A stretch of DNA of 50,157 nucleotides, from contig JACXVB010000018.1 of NCBI GenBank assembly GCA_014763615.1, positions 1-50,157 of the forward strand, given 5' to 3'. The notes beneath the pieces are model-generated. The model saw only the letters and a list, made by a program, of their open reading frames with translations, ran no database searches and had not been told where the DNA came from. Positions 27,694 to 37,750 of this stretch are shown in pieces. Position 1 is the stretch's first letter. Every line of letters begins with the position of its first letter. A program made the translations under genes and the position numbers. The stretch comes from Sphingobacteriales bacterium (lineage in GTDB: Bacteria; Bacteroidota; Bacteroidia; Sphingobacteriales; Sphingobacteriaceae).

Positions 27694-28779
27694 ATGAAAA
27701 AGATAGGATTATTACTATTTATCGTTTCCTTAGGATTATTTGTGCTTAACGCTTGCAAAAACAAAGAGCAGCACAATGAACAAACCAATGCACCAATTCC
27801 TGTTAAAGTACAATCTGTTGGAAAAAGTGTAGAAGGAGATTTATTAACCGCTAGTGGAAAGCTTGAGGCAAAAAACAGTGCAAATTTAAGTACACGTATG
27901 ATGGGTTATGTAACCAAAGTTTATGTCACCATCGGTCAGAAGGTTAATTCAGGAGATTTAATCATTAGCATTAACAACACAGATTTAGAGGCAAAAAAAG
28001 CGCAAGTGGATGCTAATATTTCACAGGCTACCGCTGCATATAATAGTGCAAAAAAAGATTATGAGCGTTTTGTAAACCTGTTTAAAGAGCAGAGTGCATC
28101 ACAGAAAGAATTGGATGATATGACTGCCAGATACGAAATGGCAAAAGCAGGATTAGAGGGTGCAAAAGAAATGAAAAAAGAGGTTTTAGCTCAATTTGCT
28201 TATAGCAATATTACCGCTCCATTTTCTGGGGTGGTAACCAATACATTTATAAAAGCAGGTGATATGGCTAATCCTGGAATGCCACTAGTAAGTATAGAGG
28301 GGACAACCAATCTTCAAGCTTTATTAATGGTTGCAGAAAGTGATATCAGCGAAGTTAAGGAAGGCATGCCGGTTCAACTTATAGTGAAATCTATTAATAA
28401 AACCATTGCGGGTAAAGTTATTGAAATTAGCGGTTCCGCTATTGGTGGACAATATTTGGTGAAAGCTAGTTTAAATCAAAATGATGCAGAACTACGTTCA
28501 GGAATGTTTGTTAATGCCGCTTTCCAAGCAAAGAAAAAGTCATCTGATACTTCAAGTGATGTTGTGTTAGTGCCTCAATCGGCACTGATTAACCAAGGTC
28601 AATTAACAGGTATTTATACTATTGGAGAAGGTAATGTTGCCATTTTAAGATGGTTACGCATTGGTAAAACATTTGGAGATCAAGTAGAGGTTTTATCCGG
28701 ATTATCCAACAATGAAGAATATATTGCCTCTTCTGATGGTAAATTATTTAATGGAGCTAAAGTAGTTAAGAGTAACTAA
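27694..28779 (+). CDS. RND efflux periplasmic adaptor lipoprotein
   Basis: It links the inner-membrane pump to the TolC channel. The lipobox LNAC gives a lipidated cysteine at residue 21. The barrel-sandwich (lipoyl-like) half motif MGYVTKVYVTIGQKVNSGD (about 70-88) is followed by a helical hairpin (about 100-165) and the second half (about 170-200), then the beta-barrel. Length is 361. The substrate is unknown. An 84-bp gap separates it from the pump gene. Confidence 0.93.
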   Translation: MKKIGLLLFIVSLGLFVLNACKNKEQHNEQTNAPIPVKVQSVGKSVEGDLLTASGKLEAKNSANLSTRMMGYVTKVYVTIGQKVNSGDLIISINNTDLEAKKAQVDANISQATAAYNSAKKDYERFVNLFKEQSASQKELDDMTARYEMAKAGLEGAKEMKKEVLAQFAYSNITAPFSGVVTNTFIKAGDMANPGMPLVSIEGTTNLQALLMVAESDISEVKEGMPVQLIVKSINKTIAGKVIEISGSAIGGQYLVKASLNQNDAELRSGMFVNAAFQAKKKSSDTSSDVVLVPQSALINQGQLTGIYTIGEGNVAILRWLRIGKTFGDQVEVLSGLSNNEEYIASSDGKLFNGAKVVKSN

Positions 28780-28863
28780 AATTTGATAAATGCCATCGCT
28801 GATTTTATTATCATGATATATTCAGTTGGATATCGCTGTTAAATCAGTAAAATAGAAAAAATT

Positions 28864-31800
28864 ATGAAAGAAGGATTATCAGGAAAAATTGCTCATTTCT
28901 TCATCAACTCAAAGCTAACCATTTTACTCATGGTTGCTTTGATGATTATTGGCGTTTATAGTTCATTTCTCATTCCAAGAGAAGAAGAACCACAAATTAT
29001 CGTACCTATGGCCGATATTATGGTGGGTTATCCAGGAGCTAACCCTACTGAAGTGGCAAATAAGGTAATTAAGCCTTTAGAGAAAATTATTGCAGACATT
29101 AAAGGTGTTGAGCATGTGCATAGTATGTCTATGAATGGTCAGGGGATGTTAATTGTTCAGTTTTATGTAGGTGAGGATGTAGAGCGCTCCTATGTAAAAT
29201 TATATAACGAACTGGCCATGCATGAGGGGATGTTTCCAAGTGGTGCATACAAGCCAATTGTTAAAACTAGATCTATTGATGATGTTCCAATGCTCGGACT
29301 TACTTTATGGAGTAAAGACCTTGACGATTATCAACTCAAACTACTGGCGCAAGAGGTAGTTTCAGAAGTGAAAAAAGTGAAAGATGTGGCCGTCACCAAA
29401 GAAATTGGAGGCAGGAGCAGGGAATTGAAAGTAGTGTTGGATAAAGATAAAATGGCTGAAAACGGAGTTGATCCTCTCAATATCATGCAAATGATACAAG
29501 CCAATAACAGCAGCTCTCAGTCTGGAGATTTTGTAAATGATGATCAGGAATATTTAGTAACTACCGGTGAATTTTTAAGTACATCTGAAGATGTAGGGAA
29601 TTTGGTGGTTGGTGTAAACCAAAATATGCCCGTTTATTTGAAACAAGTAGCAAAAATTGAAGACGGCCCGGCAAGCCCTAGTAGCTATGTTTCTTTCGGT
29701 TATGGCAAAGCCAATCCACAGTTCAAAGACTCAAATTCAGAATATCCAGCAGTTACTATTTCTATCGGTAAAGTAAAAGGCGCTGATGCGATGAAAATAT
29801 CTGAAAAGATATTAACCAAGATTGAGCAATTGAAGAAAACATTAATTCCTAATAATGTTCATGTATCGGTAACCAGAAATTATGGTGAAACAGCATCTGA
29901 TAAAGTAGGAGAGTTGTTAATGCACTTGGGTATTGCTATTGTTGCCGTTACTTTTTTAGTAATGTTAGCTATGGGTTGGAGAGGTGGATTAGTGGTGTTC
30001 TTTTCTGTGCCTTTAACATTTGCATTAACTTTATTTAGCTATTATTTGTTAGGCTACACCCTTAACAGAATTACCTTATTTGCTTTGGTATTTGTGGTGG
30101 GTATTGTGGTGGATGATAGTATCATCATTGCCGAAAATATGCACCGGCATTTTAAAATGAAGCGCTTACCTTTTAAACAAGCCGCCATTTTTGCCATCAA
30201 TGAAGTGGGTAACCCTACCATTTTGGCTACTTTTACTGTAATTGCTGCAATTTTACCGATGGCCTTTGTTTCGGGGATGATGGGACCTTATATGAGTCCG
30301 ATGCCTATTGGGGCTTCTATTGCGATGTTACTTTCTCTGTTTGTAGCATTAACCGTAACACCTTATTTAGGCTATCATCTATTACAAGAAAAAGATGAAC
30401 AAAAGCATAAGGAAGAACATGGTTTAGAAACTTCTTGGGTGTATAAGATTTACAGTAAAATTGAGCAACCATTATTAACCAGTTCTGTAAAGCGCAGAAC
30501 CATGTTAGGGATTACAGTTTTACTACTTTTTCTTTCCGTATTTATGTTCTTTAACAAATCGGTGGTGGTAAAAATGCTTCCTTTTGATAATAAAAATGAG
30601 TTTCAGGTGGTGATAGATATGCCAGAAGGCACCACTTTAGAGCGGACGGCTGCTTTAACCAAAGAAATTGCCCAATATTTATCTACCGTACCTGAGGTTG
30701 TTAATTATCAAAATTATGTAGGAACTTCTGCACCTATTACTTTCAATGGTTTAGTGAGACATTACGATTTAAGGGGTGGAAGTAATATGGCTGACATTCA
30801 AGTAAATTTATTAAAGAAAGAAGATAGAAGCTTGCAAAGTCATGATATTGCTAAAGAAGTACGTAAAGAAGTTCAAATCATTGGTAGAAAATATGGTGCT
30901 AATGTGAAAATTATTGAGGTTCCGCCTGGCCCTCCGGTACTTTCTACTTTAGTAGCAGAAATTTATGGACCTAATTATAAAGATCAAATTAAAGTTGCTC
31001 ATCAGGTAAAGCAAATCCTTCAAGAAACCAATGATATTGTGGATGTAGATTGGATGGTAGAGGCCCCACAGACTGAGTATAAACTACAGGTTAACAAAGA
31101 AAAAGCAATGTTAAATGGAATTGCACCTCAACAAGTAGTAGGAAACCTTACTTATTTACTCAAAGAATATCCTGTTTCGGATCTTTACGATCCAAATGCT
31201 GACCATCATGTAGGGATAGTTTTAGCATTAGATGATAAAGATAAAACTGATTTGCAAGATATCGAAAGCTTGAAAATTAAAGGCAATAGAGGGAATATGG
31301 TGGCTTTAAGTGATTTGGTTCATGTTAAAAAAGATACCGTTCAAAATACCATTTACAGAAAGGATCAGAAAGATGTAGTATATGTAACGGCAGATATGGC
31401 CGGAGCTTTAGAAAGTCCGGTTTACGCTATCTTAGGGATGAATGAAAAATTGCAAAAGATTAAACTACCAAAAGGCTATAAAATCAATGAATTATATATG
31501 GATCAGCCATCAGATGAAAGCAATTTTACAGTGAAATGGGATGGAGAGTGGCAAATTACTTTGGAAGTATTTAGAGACTTGGGAGTGGCTTTCATGGTAG
31601 TTATTGTCATCATCTATATGCTAATTGTAGGTTGGTTCCAAAACTTTAAAACTCCAATTGTGATGATGATGGCCATTCCGTTATCTTTAATCGGTATCGT
31701 ATTTGGGCATTGGTTACTCCATGCTTTTTTTACAGCAACTTCATTTATTGGGATGATAGCCCTTGCCGGAGTAATGGTTCGAAACTCGGTGTTACTGATA

Positions 31801-32055
31801 GATTTTATTGAAATCAGACTAGAGGATGGAATTCCGCTAAAGCAAGCCATTATTGACGCCGGAGCTGTAAGAACCACGCCTATTTTATTGACTACGGGTG
31901 CCGTGGTAATTGGAGCTTCAATTATTTTATTTGATCCAATTTTTCAAGGATTAGCAATTTCTTTAGTTGCCGGAGCTATCGTTTCTACATTGTTAACCCT
32001 AGTAGTAGTTCCTTTAATTTACTATATATCCGAACGTAAAAAGTGGGAAAATTAG
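28864..32055 (+). CDS. RND efflux permease
   Basis: It is the proton-driven inner-membrane pump. It has the usual 12-helix plan with two large periplasmic loops in 1063 residues. TM4 carries the proton-relay pair in GIVVDDSIIIAEN, the type with two aspartates found in pumps for organic compounds, not the heavy-metal signature. FHGLAISLVAGAIVSTLLT-like residues close the last helices. It lies in one operon with the channel and adaptor, and a PII-like gene follows 70 nt later. A drug, dye or lipid substrate is more likely than metal, by inference from TM4. Confidence 0.94.
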   Translation: MKEGLSGKIAHFFINSKLTILLMVALMIIGVYSSFLIPREEEPQIIVPMADIMVGYPGANPTEVANKVIKPLEKIIADIKGVEHVHSMSMNGQGMLIVQFYVGEDVERSYVKLYNELAMHEGMFPSGAYKPIVKTRSIDDVPMLGLTLWSKDLDDYQLKLLAQEVVSEVKKVKDVAVTKEIGGRSRELKVVLDKDKMAENGVDPLNIMQMIQANNSSSQSGDFVNDDQEYLVTTGEFLSTSEDVGNLVVGVNQNMPVYLKQVAKIEDGPASPSSYVSFGYGKANPQFKDSNSEYPAVTISIGKVKGADAMKISEKILTKIEQLKKTLIPNNVHVSVTRNYGETASDKVGELLMHLGIAIVAVTFLVMLAMGWRGGLVVFFSVPLTFALTLFSYYLLGYTLNRITLFALVFVVGIVVDDSIIIAENMHRHFKMKRLPFKQAAIFAINEVGNPTILATFTVIAAILPMAFVSGMMGPYMSPMPIGASIAMLLSLFVALTVTPYLGYHLLQEKDEQKHKEEHGLETSWVYKIYSKIEQPLLTSSVKRRTMLGITVLLLFLSVFMFFNKSVVVKMLPFDNKNEFQVVIDMPEGTTLERTAALTKEIAQYLSTVPEVVNYQNYVGTSAPITFNGLVRHYDLRGGSNMADIQVNLLKKEDRSLQSHDIAKEVRKEVQIIGRKYGANVKIIEVPPGPPVLSTLVAEIYGPNYKDQIKVAHQVKQILQETNDIVDVDWMVEAPQTEYKLQVNKEKAMLNGIAPQQVVGNLTYLLKEYPVSDLYDPNADHHVGIVLALDDKDKTDLQDIESLKIKGNRGNMVALSDLVHVKKDTVQNTIYRKDQKDVVYVTADMAGALESPVYAILGMNEKLQKIKLPKGYKINELYMDQPSDESNFTVKWDGEWQITLEVFRDLGVAFMVVIVIIYMLIVGWFQNFKTPIVMMMAIPLSLIGIVFGHWLLHAFFTATSFIGMIALAGVMVRNSVLLIDFIEIRLEDGIPLKQAIIDAGAVRTTPILLTTGAVVIGASIILFDPIFQGLAISLVAGAIVSTLLTLVVVPLIYYISERKKWEN

Positions 32056-32069
32056 AAATAATGGAATCT

Positions 32070-32098
32070 TTAGAGGAGTTGATCTTCAGCTCATCTAA
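32070..32098 (+). promoter_or_regulatory. Hairpin between the RND pump and PII-like genes
   Basis: TTAGAGGAGTTGA (32070-32082) pairs with TCAGCTCATCTAA (32086-32098) over a 3-nt loop, with one G-U pair and one mismatch. No run of T follows, so it is not an ordinary terminator. It may protect or separate the pump message from the downstream genes. Confidence 0.5.
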
Positions 32099-32125
32099 GG
32101 TTAAAATCATTTTAAAACTAAAATC

Positions 32126-32434
32126 ATGAAATTATTAATTATTACAGCCGTTGCAGATTTTGAGAAGCAAATAAAGGTAATGCTAAAGAAATCAGGCGTT
32201 AATACCTTTTCTTATAAGTATGTAACAGGTTATAGAGACCAATCTGCTGATGCGATAGAAACTAATTGGTTTGCCTCAGAAGTAAATGAAACAGAATCTA
32301 TCTTGTTTTATGCTTTTATAGATAAAAATTATGTAGACAGCTTTTTTTTGCTAGTAGATGAATTTAATCAATCGCAAAAAACACACTCTCATATCCATTT
32401 GGCAGTAGTAAATATTGAAAAGTCTAACTCTTAA
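32126..32434 (+). CDS. Small PII-like protein downstream of the RND pump
   Basis: I do not recognise a named family. The order of predicted elements (strand about 1-8, helix 12-25, strand 28-36, strand 58-66, helix 67-80, strand 88-97) is the beta-alpha-beta-beta-alpha-beta fold of PII/ferredoxin-like proteins. A long middle segment, about residues 38-56, stands where the PII T-loop would be. At 102 residues it is PII-sized. Its place behind an RND pump suggests a ligand-sensing regulator of the pump. Fold and role are inference. Confidence 0.6.
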   Translation: MKLLIITAVADFEKQIKVMLKKSGVNTFSYKYVTGYRDQSADAIETNWFASEVNETESILFYAFIDKNYVDSFFLLVDEFNQSQKTHSHIHLAVVNIEKSNS

Positions 32435-32445
32435 ATGAAATAAAA

Positions 32446-32634
32446 ATGATTAACAGATGGATTAGAGCAATAGCAGGAACTTTTATTCTTATTAGTTTGC
32501 TATTAGCGGTTTATGTAAATATTAATTGGTTGTGGTTTACCGCTTTTGTTGCCGTTAACCTTTTACAATCTTCTTTCACTAGATGGTGTTTAATGGAAGA
32601 TATTTTGAAAAAAGTATTCAAAATTAAAGCTTAA
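32446..32634 (+). CDS. DUF2892-like small membrane protein
   Basis: The 62 residues hold two hydrophobic segments (about 8-24 and 27-42), then a short tail with RWCLMEDILKKVFK. This resembles DUF2892 proteins, in which a C-terminal cysteine (C48 here) is common. Function is unknown. It ends the efflux operon, 11 nt after the PII-like gene and just before a terminator. Confidence 0.75.
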   Translation: MINRWIRAIAGTFILISLLLAVYVNINWLWFTAFVAVNLLQSSFTRWCLMEDILKKVFKIKA

Positions 32635-32650
32635 AGCAAAGTAAAAAATC

Positions 32651-32689
32651 AAAAAAATCACTTCAACTTGTCTGTTGAAGTGATTTTTT
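32651..32689. terminator. Two-way terminator between the efflux operon and pgi
   Basis: A run of A plus TCACTTCAAC (to 32667) pairs over about 16 bp with GTTGAAGTGATTTTTT (32674-32689), with a 6-nt loop TTGTCT. Each strand reads as stem plus U-tract, so it can stop transcription from both converging sides. Confidence 0.93.
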
Positions 32690-32701
32690 GTACCCATATT
32701 T

Positions 32702-34372
<1,671 letters not shown>

Positions 34373-34475
34373 TTAGCTTTTTTTTGCTGAACTTTCTTTG
34401 AAATGATCATGCAATTAAAATATCGTGTTTTTCAGATTGATTTAAACTTTCTAAAAGCTAAGTGGTCATAAAAAG

Positions 34476-35504
34476 ATGAAAGTATTTTTTACAGTTATTG
34501 GCATTTTAATTTCATGGCAAACTTTTTCGCAAACTCTAAAATCTCCAATTTTAGATGATTATCTTAAATCAAACCAATCAGAAATTATGGGTTTGAAACG
34601 AGGTTTTGACGTTAAAATCATGAAGGATAATCAAGTTTTGTATCGATATCAAAAAGGAAATATTAATGATGATACTCCTATTCTGATTGCTTCGGCAAGT
34701 AAATGGTTGAGTGCGGCAGTGATCATGAAATTGGTAGATGAAAGAAAAATTTCTTTGGATGACCCTTTAAAGAAGTTTTTCCCTAATGTAGATCAGGCAA
34801 AAGCCGAAATTACCATCAGACAATTGTTTTCCCATACTTCTGGCTTGCCCGGTAAAGGGACTTTTGAGTTGGTAAGGATGAATAGAAAAAGCATGGCAAA
34901 ACAAGCGGATGAAATTCTTGGAAAAGACCTTGATGCTTCGCCCGGAACTGCTTTTAGCTACGGAGGCGAGAGCATGCAAATAGCTGGAAGAATTGCAGAA
35001 ATTGTATCGAAAAAAGATTTTGAAACACTTTTTCAGGAAGAAATTGCAAAGCCTTTAGGAATGAGTAAAACCACTTTTTCTAAAAATGGGAAAACGCCTC
35101 AAGTGGCGGGGGGAGCCACTTCAACTGTGAATGATTATTTGAAGTTTTTAGAAATGCTAGCCAATAAAGGTGTTTATCAGCAGCAAAGAATTTTAACAGA
35201 ACAAGCTGTTGCAGAGATGTTGGCTAATCAAATTGGAAACCATACTATCATTTATAGTCCTTTTACCCAATATGCAGATTTATTTTCTGGTGAAATAAAA
35301 ATTAAATATGGCATTGGAAATTGGCGAGAGGAGAATGCAAATGGCGATTTATTAGATTCTTCTTCGCCGGGTGCTTTTGGTTTTTCACCATGGATAGATT
35401 TTCAGCATCATTACTATGGCGTTTTTGGGGCTTTTAAAAGTATGAAATCGGTTTTTCCAGTGTATGTTGGATTTAGAGATCGCTTAAACGCTCAGCTTAA
35501 ATAG
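34476..35504 (+). CDS. Serine hydrolase, beta-lactamase/class C-like
   Basis: It belongs to the penicillin-binding-protein/class C beta-lactamase fold used by many exported esterases and peptidases. A signal peptide ends at TFSQ (about residue 19). The SxxK catalytic motif is S73-A-S-K76. Where YxN would stand the sequence is Y162-G-G, and the third KTG-like site is not clear (GAFGFSPW near residue 300), so beta-lactamase activity is doubtful. Length is 342. It converges on aat, the two overlapping by 13 nt at their 3' ends. Confidence 0.85.
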   Translation: MKVFFTVIGILISWQTFSQTLKSPILDDYLKSNQSEIMGLKRGFDVKIMKDNQVLYRYQKGNINDDTPILIASASKWLSAAVIMKLVDERKISLDDPLKKFFPNVDQAKAEITIRQLFSHTSGLPGKGTFELVRMNRKSMAKQADEILGKDLDASPGTAFSYGGESMQIAGRIAEIVSKKDFETLFQEEIAKPLGMSKTTFSKNGKTPQVAGGATSTVNDYLKFLEMLANKGVYQQQRILTEQAVAEMLANQIGNHTIIYSPFTQYADLFSGEIKIKYGIGNWREENANGDLLDSSSPGAFGFSPWIDFQHHYYGVFGAFKSMKSVFPVYVGFRDRLNAQLK

Positions 35505-36121
35505 CGCATAAACTCAGCCCTTGATATCATTTTCGCACCTAATTTCTCAAGATGCTCAGAATGAATTTGGCAATCAATTAGTTGGATATTGACATTTTGG
35601 CAAAGCCAAATGAGTGCTAATTTGGAGGTATTACTTTGTTTAGAAAACATAGACTCGCCACAAAAAATTTGCTTCACTAAAACGCCATATAATCCACCCA
35701 CTAATTCTTTGTTTTGCCAAACCTCAATAGAATGTGCAAATCCTAGCTCATGAAGCCGAATGTAAGCTTGTTGCATATCTTGAGTAATCCATGTGCCGTC
35801 TTGATGGTTTCTTTTCATTTCTGCACAAGCTTGGATTACTGCTTTAAAGGCAGTATTGAATGTGATTTTAAATTTTTGGCTATGGATGATTTGCCTCATG
35901 CTTTTGCTGATTTTTATTTCTTCTGGCAGAAGCACAAAACGCTCATGAGGGCTGTACCAAAGAATCGGAGTATCCTCATTATACCAAGGGAATATTCCGT
36001 TCTGATAAGCCAGCATTAATCGCTCTGGTGATAAATCTCCTCCAAGAGCCAAAAGCCCATCTTGTTCTGCCAAAGCAGGGTTTGGAAAAATCAATTCATC
36101 ATTAAGCTGAAAAATCATCAA
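35492..36121 (-). CDS. aat: Leucyl/phenylalanyl-tRNA-protein transferase
   Basis: Aat moves Leu or Phe from tRNA onto proteins with N-terminal Lys or Arg, marking them for ClpS/ClpAP degradation. Family stretches LALGGDLSPERLMLAYQNGI (about 24-43), FPWYNEDTPILWYSP, the HQDGTWITQDMQQAY region and GGLYGVLVKQIFCGESMFS are all present. Length is 209, within family range. The gene stands alone and overlaps the serine hydrolase by 13 nt tail to tail. Confidence 0.95.
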   Translation of the reverse strand: MMIFQLNDELIFPNPALAEQDGLLALGGDLSPERLMLAYQNGIFPWYNEDTPILWYSPHERFVLLPEEIKISKSMRQIIHSQKFKITFNTAFKAVIQACAEMKRNHQDGTWITQDMQQAYIRLHELGFAHSIEVWQNKELVGGLYGVLVKQIFCGESMFSKQSNTSKLALIWLCQNVNIQLIDCQIHSEHLEKLGAKMISRAEFMRYLS

Positions 36122-36229
36122 GTTTTTATTTCTGATTTAAACCTTTCAAACTTGCTTCAGTCTCAAAAGCGTTCATCATTTAAATGGAGAGCAAGATTAG
36201 ATTTTTAGGTTAAATGTAGTTTTTGGTTT

Positions 36230-36256
36230 AATCCACCTTCGCTCTGAGGGTGGATT
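36230..36256 (-). terminator. Hairpin after the 188-residue gene beside murQ
   Basis: AATCCACC (36230-36237) pairs with GGTGGATT (36249-36256) over an 11-nt loop, two bases past the stop codon of the minus-strand gene. No strong U-tract follows on the minus strand, so termination efficiency is uncertain. Confidence 0.5.
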
Positions 36257-36258
36257 TG

Positions 36259-36825
36259 TTATGTTAAACGGCGCATTAACTGCTCTTCTACTCTTTTAAA
36301 AAGCTGAATAGGTTTCAATTGACGCCAATTTAAGTCGTCTAAATCTCCGCCAAAATTGATGTAATAATCGATATTATTTTGCTTGAATTCGCTTATCACG
36401 TGTTCTCTAAAATTCACACCCGCAATCCATCCATCTTCTACTTCCTGAAACCATTCTTCATAATAACAATCGTCGGAGGAGTGGAAATTCAAAACATTTT
36501 CTCCTATCAGAATAAATTTATTGACTCCCTCGTTAATAATGGTTTCAATAATTTCTCGCTTCAAAGTCATGATGTCATTATCAATCGCATCATTCCATTC
36601 TCCAATTAATTCAATAATGGCATAAGAACGGTCATAGTCTATAAACAAAATTTTAAGATATAAGGTGTTTGAACCAAAAAAATCCCATTGGGGGTGAATC
36701 AAGTAATTGTAAATCTGCTTGTCAAATTCAAACTCATTATATTCTGTTTGATAAAACGGAGATCTATCATCTTCTGCGGCCACATAATCATCACGCCAAC
36801 GATAAAAAGGTTCTATATCATGCAT
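36259..36825 (-). CDS. Uncharacterised protein coupled to murQ
   Basis: I do not recognise a named family. The 188 residues are acidic and rich in aromatic residues, with an N-terminus carrying FYRWRDDYVAAEDDRSPFYQ and a later strand-rich middle (KILFIDYDRSYAIIELIGEW). No signal peptide or membrane segment is visible. The start codon lies one base after the murQ stop, so it is almost certainly cotranscribed and translationally coupled. That suggests a role in muropeptide recycling, though this is inference from position only. Confidence 0.75.
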   Translation of the reverse strand: MHDIEPFYRWRDDYVAAEDDRSPFYQTEYNEFEFDKQIYNYLIHPQWDFFGSNTLYLKILFIDYDRSYAIIELIGEWNDAIDNDIMTLKREIIETIINEGVNKFILIGENVLNFHSSDDCYYEEWFQEVEDGWIAGVNFREHVISEFKQNNIDYYINFGGDLDDLNWRQLKPIQLFKRVEEQLMRRLT

Positions 36826-36826
36826 A

Positions 36827-37642
36827 TTATTGTAAAGTATCTAAATAAGCTTCAACAGCTTTTCTCACACTGCCGTATTTTTCTAAAAGTTTAGCGGCAC
36901 TATCATCATCTAAACCTGTTTCGTCGATCACCATTTTTGTGCCCCTATTCACCAATTTAGTATTAGTCAACTGCATATCTACCATTTTGTTTCCTTTAAT
37001 CCTACCCAACAAAATCATGACAGAGGTACTTATCATGTTTAAAACTAATTTTTGTGCGGTTCCAGCTTTCATCCTTGTAGAGCCCGTGATGTATTCTGGC
37101 CCAACAATTACTTCGATGGGATACTTAGCGATAGCGGCAATGGGGCTTTCGGTATTACAAACAATGCAACCGGTAATCATCCCAAGTTCATTTGCTTTTT
37201 TCAATCCACCGATAACATAAGGTGTTTTTCCGGAGGCAGCAATACCTATAATTACATCATTTTTATGGATGTGATATTGTTCTAAATCTTTCCAAGCTTG
37301 TTCCATATCATCTTCTGCATTTTCAACAGCTTTTCTGATAGCGATATCACCACCGGCAATAATGCCTACTACCCAATCATAAGGAACACCAAAAGTGGGT
37401 GGGCATTCTGAAGCGTCTAAAATTCCTAAACGGCCACTAGTGCCTGCACCAATGTAAAATAACCGACCGCCATCTTTCATTTTCTCAGCTATTGCTACTA
37501 CTAAAGGTTCAATCTGAGTTAAAGTTTTTTTAACTGCTAAAGGAACAGTTTGGTCTTCTTCGTTAATATTTTTCAAGATTTCTGATATTGATTTTTTATC
37601 TAAATCATGATACAAGGAATCTTGTTCTGTAATCTCCGCCAT
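36827..37642 (-). CDS. murQ: N-acetylmuramic acid 6-phosphate etherase
   Basis: MurQ cleaves the lactyl ether of MurNAc 6-phosphate to give GlcNAc 6-phosphate during peptidoglycan recycling. The SIS-domain signature FYIGAGTSGRLGILDASECP (about 64-83) contains the phosphate-binding loop. AASGKTPYVIGGL and GPEYITGSTRMKAGTAQKL follow. Length is 271. It forms a two-gene unit with the downstream 188-residue gene. The divergent S41 peptidase gene starts 108 bp away. Confidence 0.96.
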   Translation of the reverse strand: MAEITEQDSLYHDLDKKSISEILKNINEEDQTVPLAVKKTLTQIEPLVVAIAEKMKDGGRLFYIGAGTSGRLGILDASECPPTFGVPYDWVVGIIAGGDIAIRKAVENAEDDMEQAWKDLEQYHIHKNDVIIGIAASGKTPYVIGGLKKANELGMITGCIVCNTESPIAAIAKYPIEVIVGPEYITGSTRMKAGTAQKLVLNMISTSVMILLGRIKGNKMVDMQLTNTKLVNRGTKMVIDETGLDDDSAAKLLEKYGSVRKAVEAYLDTLQ

Positions 37643-37750
37643 TAGGTTTTTTTTTGACGTAAAATTCGGAAAATATCCACATCAAAAAAATTTATAACCA
37701 ATTTTATTCTACATCTTTTTGAAAAATAATAATTAGTTAATTTGTAAAAC

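Noticed and set aside
28864..32055. Heavy-metal (CzcA-type) RND pump
   Set aside because: TM4 has the two-aspartate VDDSIII pattern, unlike the metal-efflux signature.
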